Source: Lewinella sp. W8
GTDB taxonomy: Bacteria; Bacteroidota; Bacteroidia; Chitinophagales; Saprospiraceae
Direction of reading: 5' to 3'
Assembly: GCF_004375085.3 (NCBI RefSeq)
Contig: NZ_SNAQ03000001.1
Location: 62,001-126,000 of the forward strand
DNA length: 64,000 nt
Shown: piece after piece, positions 57,686-64,000 of the stretch
How the letters are laid out: each line of letters starts with the position of its first letter
Numbering within the stretch: position 1 is the stretch's first letter
The notes under the pieces: model-generated
Database searches by the model: none
What the model saw: the letters and a program-made list of their open reading frames with translations, nothing else
What the model was told of the DNA's origin: nothing
Translations under genes and position numbers: made by a program

Positions 57686-57986
57686 AGTCGAAAGAAGCCC
57701 GTACGTGCATCAGCTCGGGAGCGATGATGCCGTAGGGGAAAACCTCCAACTTGCGGAGGATGCCCTCCTTCACCTGAAGTCGTTCGAGTTCGAGGACGGG
57801 ACCGTCGAGAATGTAGTCCAGGCAGATGCCATAGATACATACATCAATGCCGGCGATCCGGTAGTCGGCCGCAGAAATGGCCTCCGCAATCCGGGTTACT
57901 TTCGTATCGGAAACTTTTCGCCCAGCAACGGCTGCGGCGAGGGACCGGCGGATGGAGCGGCCCTCGGATTTAGATAATTTTGCCAT
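57657..57986 (-). CDS. Small protein coupled to the radical SAM gene
   Basis: 109 residues, no recognised family. A basic N-terminus (MAKLSKSEGRSIRRSLAAAV) is followed by a mixed core with two cysteines, GIDVCIYGICLDYILDGPVL, and a beta-rich C-terminus (KLEVFPYGIIAPELMHVRAS). There is no signal peptide. It overlaps the start of the radical SAM gene, so both are translated from one mRNA. It could be a substrate, a leader-binding partner or an independent conserved protein; it does not look like PqqD. Confidence 0.7.
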   Translation of the reverse strand: MAKLSKSEGRSIRRSLAAAVAGRKVSDTKVTRIAEAISAADYRIAGIDVCIYGICLDYILDGPVLELERLQVKEGILRKLEVFPYGIIAPELMHVRASFDFEEIPRPRG

Positions 57987-58198
57987 AGGGTTAATGACGT
58001 TTGGGTTTAGGTAAGTCCACCGCAGAAGGGTGGTTTGTCAAATGTTTATGGCCCTAAAATTTAGCCCGTTACGGATGGAGGCAAATTATTTATGAACTTT
58101 ATTTAAACCGGGTGCTGCCCCCGGCAGCGCTACGAATAAAAAGGCGATTGGTGTAACGAGTACCCACACCGAAGGATAAAGGGTAAACTACTGCCAAA

Positions 58199-59653
58199 AT
58201 GAACCCTCGTTACCGTATTCTTTTTTGTGCCCTTTTTTCCCTGCTCAGTGCCTCCGCCTTTGCCCAGTTTCCCTTTATTGACCTTGGTCCCCGGGCCGTT
58301 TGCGAATCGGCCATTAACGTAAGCCTGCCCGCCACCGGTTGCGAGGCGACCCTGACACCGGATATGCTGGACGCGGGGAGTTACAGCGTTTTTGGATCCG
58401 GATTGATCGATCGGTGGGTAAGTCCGGAGGTCGTCGGCCCGGGAACCCATACGGTCCAGCTCTTTGTGCGGGACTTCGCCGGCACCCGCTCCTGCACTAC
58501 TCAGGTACTGGTGGAGGACAAGATCGCTCCGGTAGTGGCCTGTAGCCCCAATGTAGTTGTCACCATCGACGACCCCACCACGCTCCCTTTCGCGGTTTCT
58601 CATCTGGACGTGGATGAGGGCTCCTACGATAATTGTGCGTTGATCTATTACCTCGCTCTGCCCAGCCCCAACTACTGGGGAGCCTTCCCCTATACCCTGC
58701 AGGTCCTGGATGGTGGGGGGAATTCCAATAGTTGTTCCGGATACATTGAGACCCGTTCTCCCTACGCACCCGCGGGATACTGCGGGACCCGGGCAAACTC
58801 GACCTACGAATACATCCAGTCCTTCGGGGTGATTTCTTCCGATGAAGTTTGGGAAATCCCCTCCGGAGACAACGGAGGAGCCATATTTTTTACCGGCCTC
58901 CGTCATTTCCGCGCCGGTGATCCGGTCACCTTCAACTACGAACCCGGCTTCAGTTGGGGCAGCTACCGGGAATACTGGCAAATCTTTCTGGACACGAATC
59001 GCGACGGAGACTTCAACGATCCCGGAGAGTTGTTGCACCGCTGGAACGGCACCACGGGCAACACGGCAAGTGTGGTGTTACCGGCAAGCTTTCCCCGGTA
59101 CGGCTTCAGCCGGATGAGGGTGGTCATGAGTTACGGCAACTACGTGAATCCCTGTGACGCTGACTTCTGGGGGGAGTACGAAGATTATGCGGTTCGCCTA
59201 CTGGCTCCGGGGGAGCCGATTCCGGCCCTGACTCCGGAGGAGTCATATGAAGATTTTACGCCCGAATTAACCGCGGGTTCCCCGGAGCGTGCCGGGGCCG
59301 ACAAGCCGGAGCCCATGATCCTCCTTGAATCCGCTACCGCCGACTTACTGCCCGCGCGGAATAGCTACGAAGAGCCGCAAACATCACCTGCCGCTTCCTT
59401 CTCCGCCTACCCGAACCCCGCGGCGGCCGGACAGGAAATCAGGGTCCGGTTCCCGGAAGTTTCATTGGTCACCGGCGACGAGTTGGTACTCATGAATTTA
59501 GTGGGGCGCCGGCTGGCCACCTATTCGCGGCAGCCGAATAGCCGCCAGCAATCGATTACCCTACCCGCAGAATTGCCCGCCGGCATCTATCTGCTTAACC
59601 ACCGGACCAGCGACGGTCAGATGGTGGCCGCTCAGCGGATTCTCGTTCGGTAA
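58199..59653 (+). CDS. GEVED-domain secreted protein with type IX sorting domain
   Basis: 484 residues. Signal peptide MNPRYRILFCALFSLLSASAFA. A HYR-like repeat covers the first part (CEATLTPDMLDAGSYSVFGS; VVACSPNVVVTIDDPTTLPF). The GEVED domain is the middle third: YCGTRANSTYEYIQSFGV, IFLDTNRDGDFNDPGELLHR, MRVVMSYGNYVNPCDADFWG, GEYEDYAVRLL. The C-terminus is a type A sorting domain (FSAYPNPAAAGQEIRVRFPE ... GIYLLNHRTSDGQM). Surface protein, probably adhesive. A terminator follows 20 nt after the stop. Confidence 0.88.
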   Translation: MNPRYRILFCALFSLLSASAFAQFPFIDLGPRAVCESAINVSLPATGCEATLTPDMLDAGSYSVFGSGLIDRWVSPEVVGPGTHTVQLFVRDFAGTRSCTTQVLVEDKIAPVVACSPNVVVTIDDPTTLPFAVSHLDVDEGSYDNCALIYYLALPSPNYWGAFPYTLQVLDGGGNSNSCSGYIETRSPYAPAGYCGTRANSTYEYIQSFGVISSDEVWEIPSGDNGGAIFFTGLRHFRAGDPVTFNYEPGFSWGSYREYWQIFLDTNRDGDFNDPGELLHRWNGTTGNTASVVLPASFPRYGFSRMRVVMSYGNYVNPCDADFWGEYEDYAVRLLAPGEPIPALTPEESYEDFTPELTAGSPERAGADKPEPMILLESATADLLPARNSYEEPQTSPAASFSAYPNPAAAGQEIRVRFPEVSLVTGDELVLMNLVGRRLATYSRQPNSRQQSITLPAELPAGIYLLNHRTSDGQMVAAQRILVR

Positions 59654-59672
59654 CGAGGAATGTGTTTACGTC

Positions 59673-59709
59673 AAGCGGGCGCCCCGACCACCAGTCAGGG
59701 CGCCCGCTT
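59673..59709. terminator. Terminator shared by convergent genes
   Basis: AAGCGGGCGCCC pairs with GGGCGCCCGCTT around a 13-nt loop, between the GEVED gene and the copper-protein gene. Tails are not T-rich, so efficiency is uncertain. Confidence 0.6.
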
Positions 59710-59721
59710 CGCGTTGGCAAA

Positions 59722-61941
59722 CTACTTCACCACCAACTTACCGTTCATGGTGCGCCAGTGACCGGGGAAGGTACATACGTAGGCGTAAACACCGGGCTTT
59801 TCGGGGGCCGTGAAGTAGAGCGTTTGTTTACTTCCGGGACCGAGCAGGGTCGTGTGGAAAAGCACCGCGGAGAGGTCCGGGACGTACTCCTTGGCCGGTC
59901 CGTCCAGTCCCAGTTCTCCGGCGGCCCGCCCGACGGTGGACAGGGTGCCCGGTTTAACGAAGACGATGTTGTGGGGCATGTCGTCGTTATTGAAGAAGGT
60001 GAATTTCACCTTGCTGCCCGCCGATACCGTCATGGTGCCCCGGTCGTACTTCATGCCCGGAATGGTGGACAGGGTAATCGTCGCGTCGGCCTTTCCGCCC
60101 CAGGCGCCGGGCATCCGGGTGGGGTTCTTGCCGCCGGAAGCCGAATTGCGGCTGGCCGGATTATCGGGGGAAGCGACGGACTTAGCCGTTACGCGCCGGG
60201 GAGCGGGTTTGGCCATCGTGCTGTGGTCGTGGTCCGTGGCTTTCGGAGCACTGGCCGGCACCTGCGCTTGCGCCGCCTCTAACGCTTTGATCCGGGCCTC
60301 CAGACGGGCCTTTTCCGCAGCGGCTGCCTGCTCGGCGGCACGGGCTTCTTTCCAGGCCAGCGACACGGCCAGGGTATCCCGCTGGGGGATTTTATTTAGG
60401 GTATAGTAGCCCGTTTCGTGCAGCAGGGGAAGGTTGCCATCATAACTCTGCACCCCACTGGCCTTGATCTCGTGGATGTATTTCTCCCGCAGTCCCGAGA
60501 CCTTCAGCCGGGCACTCATCCCGTCGTCGGCGACTTCCACGTATTCGATGTCGTGGTTCACCTGGTCCACCAGCGGACTGCCGTACACGGGGTGGTACTT
60601 GTACGTGAAACCGGTGATGGCGTAGTTCTCGGGTTTACTGGCCGTAGCCTTGTCCACGGGGAGAGTAAAGTGGATGGTGAAGCCGTCCCGCTCGGCCAAA
60701 ATGGAGTGCATTTCGAAGGGCGTTTTTCCCGTCCAGGCCAGCCGCTCCAGTCCGTAGGCTTCGGTGCCGGCGCTGCCCCAACCGCGGTTGGTTTCTCCCA
60801 CGAAGAGGGTGCCGTCCTGTCCCCAACTCATCCGGAGAATGCCCGACTGAAAATCCTTGCGGAAGTTAAAGGCCGCGCCCTGGTACACGCCGTCCACCTG
60901 CTCCAGATTGACGCGCATGATTTTTGATTGCCCTTGGTCCCCGATGAACACCTGACCGGCGAAGGGGCCAAAGGTGCCTTCGGTTTCGTCGACGATGATC
61001 TCGGAAGTGGAAATGCCGAGAATGGTGTGCGGAAGCCAGACGGCAGGGGTCTTTACCGCCGGAATCTCTTCGGCCAGTTTTGAGAAGGGGTAGGGCGTTT
61101 CGTCCTCGATGTTTTCCGGCTTCACGAACGGCTCTCCCGGGCGGGAAAAACGCGGGTTCACCCGGTAATAAACGTCGTTTGAAGTCATGGCCACCGGACT
61201 GGCGGGATGCTCGGCCCAGTTCAGGCTGGCGGGGTGGCCGGCAAAGTCTCCCTTTTCCAGGTGGACCAGTCCGCCGGAGCCCATCCAGTCGCCCTGGTTG
61301 TCGGCGTAAAAGAATTGCCCGTCGATGATGCCAATGCCGCAGGGGCTGCGCATGCCGGCGGCGTAGGGCTCAATGGTGCCGGCTTCCGGATCGATCTCCA
61401 TCGTCCAGCCGCGCCAGGGCACCCGACTCTGCCCGCGCCACCACTCCTGTCCGTCGAAGTGGACGTTCAGGGTGACGTACATTTTTCCCTCCGCGGACAC
61501 TTTGGGCCCGAAGGCATAGCCGTGGTAATTGCCGCTCACGGGCCAACTCTGCACCGTTTCGTATACGTCGGCCCGTCCGTCCCCGTCGGTGTCTTCGAGG
61601 CGGGTAAGCTCCGTGCGCTGCGCGCAGTACAGGGATTCCTTGTAGTAGGCCAGTCCCAGGATTTCGTGGAGCCCCGAGGCAAACTTCCGGTATTTCGGCA
61701 GGGCACCGGCCAGCATGTAGGGATTGTCGATGATCCACACGTCGCCCCGGCGGGTACTGGCGGCCAGGCTGCCGTTGGGTAGGGTAACCAGCCCGCCGAC
61801 TTCCAGCATGGAACCCTCGGGGGTCGGGAGGGTAATGATTTTGTAGTATTCGTCTTCTTCGGGCTGGGCGACCAGTCCGGCGGCCAGTGGAAAGGTCAGG
61901 AGCAGCAAGATGGTCCGGACAATGGTGCTAGATGGAAACAT
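59722..61941 (-). CDS. Exported beta-propeller (sugar dehydrogenase-like) fused to blue copper domain
   Basis: 739 residues. Signal peptide MFPSSTIVRTILLLLTFPLAAG. Residues about 30-400 form a sorbosone/glucose dehydrogenase-like propeller (MLEVGGLVTLPNGSLAASTR; GRADVYETVQSWPVSGNYHG; FYADNQGDWMGSGGLVHLEK; VFIGDQGQSKIMRVNLEQVD). After a beta domain and a coiled, Ala-rich linker, residues 625-739 are a plastocyanin/auracyanin-like domain with likely copper ligands His657, Cys723, His728 and Met732. An in-frame ATG at 62019 overlaps the upstream stop (TAATG), so start is uncertain. It follows the DUF1080 gene in one operon. Confidence 0.8.
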   Translation of the reverse strand: MFPSSTIVRTILLLLTFPLAAGLVAQPEEDEYYKIITLPTPEGSMLEVGGLVTLPNGSLAASTRRGDVWIIDNPYMLAGALPKYRKFASGLHEILGLAYYKESLYCAQRTELTRLEDTDGDGRADVYETVQSWPVSGNYHGYAFGPKVSAEGKMYVTLNVHFDGQEWWRGQSRVPWRGWTMEIDPEAGTIEPYAAGMRSPCGIGIIDGQFFYADNQGDWMGSGGLVHLEKGDFAGHPASLNWAEHPASPVAMTSNDVYYRVNPRFSRPGEPFVKPENIEDETPYPFSKLAEEIPAVKTPAVWLPHTILGISTSEIIVDETEGTFGPFAGQVFIGDQGQSKIMRVNLEQVDGVYQGAAFNFRKDFQSGILRMSWGQDGTLFVGETNRGWGSAGTEAYGLERLAWTGKTPFEMHSILAERDGFTIHFTLPVDKATASKPENYAITGFTYKYHPVYGSPLVDQVNHDIEYVEVADDGMSARLKVSGLREKYIHEIKASGVQSYDGNLPLLHETGYYTLNKIPQRDTLAVSLAWKEARAAEQAAAAEKARLEARIKALEAAQAQVPASAPKATDHDHSTMAKPAPRRVTAKSVASPDNPASRNSASGGKNPTRMPGAWGGKADATITLSTIPGMKYDRGTMTVSAGSKVKFTFFNNDDMPHNIVFVKPGTLSTVGRAAGELGLDGPAKEYVPDLSAVLFHTTLLGPGSKQTLYFTAPEKPGVYAYVCTFPGHWRTMNGKLVVK

Positions 61942-62018
61942 GAGGATCGACGTGATTTTTTGGGAGGAGTTTTGGCCACGGAGGGCGGGTGCCAGGGTGG
62001 TTGGTGAGGAGCCGGGCA

Positions 62019-63827
62019 TTAGTAAATGATTTGGTAACTGATGCTGCCCGTTGCTCCGTTAGCCGGAAGGGTAAGCGAGTGGTGATCTCCCCGGAGGGGT
62101 GTCAGGGTGGCCGAACCGGCCAGCTCATCCGGTAAGACGATCCAGAAACGCTCGTCCACCAGGTACCGTCCCTTGCCGTTGGCAACGATCTGGCCGCTGG
62201 CCAGGCGCCAGGCGCCGGCCGTAGCGGGCGTTCCCTCCCAACGGATTTCGCGCTTCAGGCCCTTGCCGCCGGGCAGGGGGTGGAGGACGTCGGTCACCTC
62301 CGCCTCGCCGAGGGCGTACCGAAAGACCGGCCGACCGGCCTCGTCCAGCTGATAGCCCCGGGGCCGGACGTGGTCGGCTTCAATCATGGCCGCCTGCGGC
62401 GCGTAGGTCGCCCCGGACCAGGCCGGCAGGGTGTCCAGAAAAACCTGCATGCCCACCGGAGAAGCGGTGGCGTTGCCCCGGCCGTTCCACATCTGGCTGG
62501 CGTTCATGAAGCCGCCCCGCCAGCTAACGACCGGGTGCCCGCCCCGCAGGTCATAGGTATAGCTGATGCCTTCGGGAAAGCCCACGTGGACGGCGTGATT
62601 GACCCGGAAGGGGTCCCCATTCGGAACCCGCAGGTCCAGAAAACTCCGCAGGATGGTGGGCTCCCGATCCAGGTCCACGAAGATGGGGTTCCCCCCGGAA
62701 GCGGGAAGCGATGCCGGGTCGTGGAGGGGTTGCGGGGCCTGATTCGGACCGGAGACGTACAGCGCCAGGGTGGGTTGGACCCAGGATTCAATTTTTACGT
62801 ACAGGAGTTCGATTTCGTGGTCGCCCCGATCGAGGTCAACGGAGACTTCCTTTTCTCCCCAGTTGTTTTCAATGAGTTTTTTGCCGTCGACGGTCAGGCT
62901 GCCAAAGCCCGCGTCCTTTAGCATAAAGGTGTAGGTGCCGGGCGACTGGATCGGCAGCGTTCCCCGGTACCGCAGGGCGAGCCGCTCGCGAATATTGGTG
63001 ACCGCCGTCGTGATGGCCTCCCCGGTGCCGGAAGTTACTTCTCCCGGATTTTTGGGGAATTCCCGGTCGGTGTTGGCGCTCAGCTCCGTGGCTTCCCAAC
63101 GGAGGTTTTTCCAGCGAAGGGGTGGGTTGTCGTATTTCCGGTACCGGAGGTTTCGGAAGGCCACGGCGCCGTGATCGCCCTGGATGAACAGCGGACCGCG
63201 GGCTACTTCTTCGGCCCCGATGGGGCCGCGGGTCGGACCCGTCAACCGAACGTTTTCGTGGATGGTCACCCCGTTCAGCTTGACGGAAATAAGCCGGGCG
63301 TCTGCCGTCTTTTCTCCCCGTTCGTTGAACCGGGGCGCCCGGAATTCGACCGTCAGGTGTTGCCAGAGGCCGGGGGCCTTGGCGGCGTTCATGGCCGGGG
63401 CCATGCCCCCCCAGCCGTACTGCCGGGCTTCGTCGTAACGCTGGTAGATGCCGCCCATATCGCCGAAGGTGGGTCGGGCCTTTCCCCAGCTGTCCAGCAG
63501 CTGTACTTCGTACCGTCCCTGAAGGTAGATGCCGCTGTTGGAGCCGGGAGGCAGCATGACTTCTACGTCCAGGTCCATGTCGCCGTGCTCCCAGTTGGTT
63601 TGGAGGCCCTGCCGCTGCTTATCGGTGGGTTGGTTCAGCAGGATGCCCGTGCCCCGCTTGGTTTTAAACTCCGTTTTCCCCTGGGGGAGAAAAACCTCGC
63701 CGACGACGGACCAGTTACTACCGGTGGGGGAAAAAGAGGAGAGGTTTTCGAGCGCAATGACGTCCCAGGGTTGAGCCGACAGGGAGGCGCTGAGTAGAAA
63801 AATGATTAAGTAGAAAAACTTAGTCAT
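62019..63827 (-). CDS. Exported DUF1080 (3-keto-disaccharide hydrolase-type) protein with PA14-like domain
   Basis: 602 residues. Signal peptide MTKFFYLIIFLLSASLSAQ. The first domain is DUF1080: GTGILLNQPTDKQRQGLQTN, LPPGSNSGIYLQGRYEVQLL, RGPLFIQGDHGAVAFRNLRY. A PA14/GLEYA-type domain follows (YRGTLPIQSPGTYTFMLKDA; DHEIELLYVKIESWVQPTLA). The last 200 residues (VGFPEGISYTYDLRGGHPVV; MWNGRGNATASPVG) resemble the domain linked to cytochrome and heme proteins in Planctomycetes-type clusters. It likely acts on glycosides in the periplasm. Its stop overlaps a possible start of the downstream copper protein. Confidence 0.82.
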   Translation of the reverse strand: MTKFFYLIIFLLSASLSAQPWDVIALENLSSFSPTGSNWSVVGEVFLPQGKTEFKTKRGTGILLNQPTDKQRQGLQTNWEHGDMDLDVEVMLPPGSNSGIYLQGRYEVQLLDSWGKARPTFGDMGGIYQRYDEARQYGWGGMAPAMNAAKAPGLWQHLTVEFRAPRFNERGEKTADARLISVKLNGVTIHENVRLTGPTRGPIGAEEVARGPLFIQGDHGAVAFRNLRYRKYDNPPLRWKNLRWEATELSANTDREFPKNPGEVTSGTGEAITTAVTNIRERLALRYRGTLPIQSPGTYTFMLKDAGFGSLTVDGKKLIENNWGEKEVSVDLDRGDHEIELLYVKIESWVQPTLALYVSGPNQAPQPLHDPASLPASGGNPIFVDLDREPTILRSFLDLRVPNGDPFRVNHAVHVGFPEGISYTYDLRGGHPVVSWRGGFMNASQMWNGRGNATASPVGMQVFLDTLPAWSGATYAPQAAMIEADHVRPRGYQLDEAGRPVFRYALGEAEVTDVLHPLPGGKGLKREIRWEGTPATAGAWRLASGQIVANGKGRYLVDERFWIVLPDELAGSATLTPLRGDHHSLTLPANGATGSISYQIIY

Positions 63828-64000
63828 GAAGTGTGGGTTGTTCGGGGCCGCTGTCGGCCCGATGAGATGGTTATGACGGATCATCCGCCAAAGCCGGGGA
63901 AGAGAACTTCCCGAAAGTAGACGGATTACCCTCCAATAAACCGGACAACGAAAGTGAGGTTTATCCGGACTCGGCAAATATCCCGTCGAAAGCAGATGAT
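63828..64000. other. Upstream region of the DUF1080 operon
   Basis: 173 nt without a gene. On the minus strand a -7-like TACTTTCG lies at 63919-63912, which would give an untranslated leader of roughly 80 nt, longer than for other genes here. Confidence 0.45.

Noticed and set aside
59722-62019. Start of the copper-propeller gene at 62019
   Set aside because: TAATG overlap favours it, but it would place 26 residues before the signal peptide; 61941 gives a normal signal. Left as an alternative.
1-64000. CRISPR arrays, rRNA, tRNA or prophage
   Set aside because: No regularly spaced repeats, cloverleaf genes or phage structural genes were seen on either strand.

Overview
The window reads as a GC-rich chromosomal segment from a Bacteroidota bacterium, most likely in or near the Saprospiria (Lewinella-like). 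The evidence is threefold. Surface proteins carry type IX secretion C-terminal domains, both the 'YPNP' type A and the gliding-motility type B. Promoters match the Bacteroidota -7 box (TAnnTTTG-like, here mostly TAYCTTYG), and Shine-Dalgarno sequences are not evident. Several families are typical of the phylum: OstA-like, BatE, DUF4783, DUF6090, GEVED, LamG plus gliding C-terminus, and the short 'PRPP synthetase' family. I saw no rRNA, tRNA, CRISPR array or prophage.

Layout. 1-3.9 kb: the end of egtB and egtD (ergothioneine), a family 2 glycosyltransferase, an HExxH protein and a spermidine-synthase-like protein. 3.9-7.8 kb: a repeat-rich gap, two small genes, a candidate structured RNA, surE and rsgA. 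7.8-17.3 kb: a TMTC-like membrane glycosyltransferase with TPRs, recX, mscS, an outer-membrane barrel, an exported acetolactate-decarboxylase-like lipoprotein, an RluB-type pseudouridine synthase, an NmrA-like protein, an M20 peptidase and an NAPE-PLD-like hydrolase. 17.3-25 kb: aminopeptidase P, a LamG surface protein, a DCC protein, a type IX-secreted protein and an M14 carboxypeptidase. 25-32 kb: GlsB-like protein, a phosphodiesterase, a glycosyltransferase, an exported aldose epimerase, a methylmalonyl-CoA mutase small-subunit homologue, a META lipoprotein and gpmI. 32-44 kb: DUF4783, a secreted reprolysin-like protease, a GT9 enzyme, bioD, hemH, a TspO-like protein, a flippase, a complete insertion sequence and aroQ. 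44-57 kb: Bax inhibitor family protein, pirin, gcdH, an SLC12-type transporter, cdd, serA, cvpA, an OstA-like protein and batE. 56.6-64 kb: a radical SAM protein with a small partner, a GEVED surface protein, and a two-gene operon of a blue-copper beta-propeller protein and a DUF1080 protein.

Most genes are housekeeping or cell-envelope genes in short, alternating transcription units. The unusual material is mainly outside ordinary genes. Twelve genes have a -7 box ending only 3-5 nt before the start codon, which predicts leaderless mRNAs. Two families of dispersed structured repeats occur, one with strand-specific base-pair conservation. There is an orphan promoter-hairpins-terminator unit next to surE, and a fold-back MITE-like element that supplies the first codons of bioD. 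The IS is inserted in a short tandem repeat and its transposase frame is broken at a C5 run. The most interesting protein-coding candidates are the radical SAM pair at 56.6-58.0 kb and the copper-propeller/DUF1080 pair at 59.7-63.8 kb. No function was assigned by database search; all calls come from reading motifs and family features.
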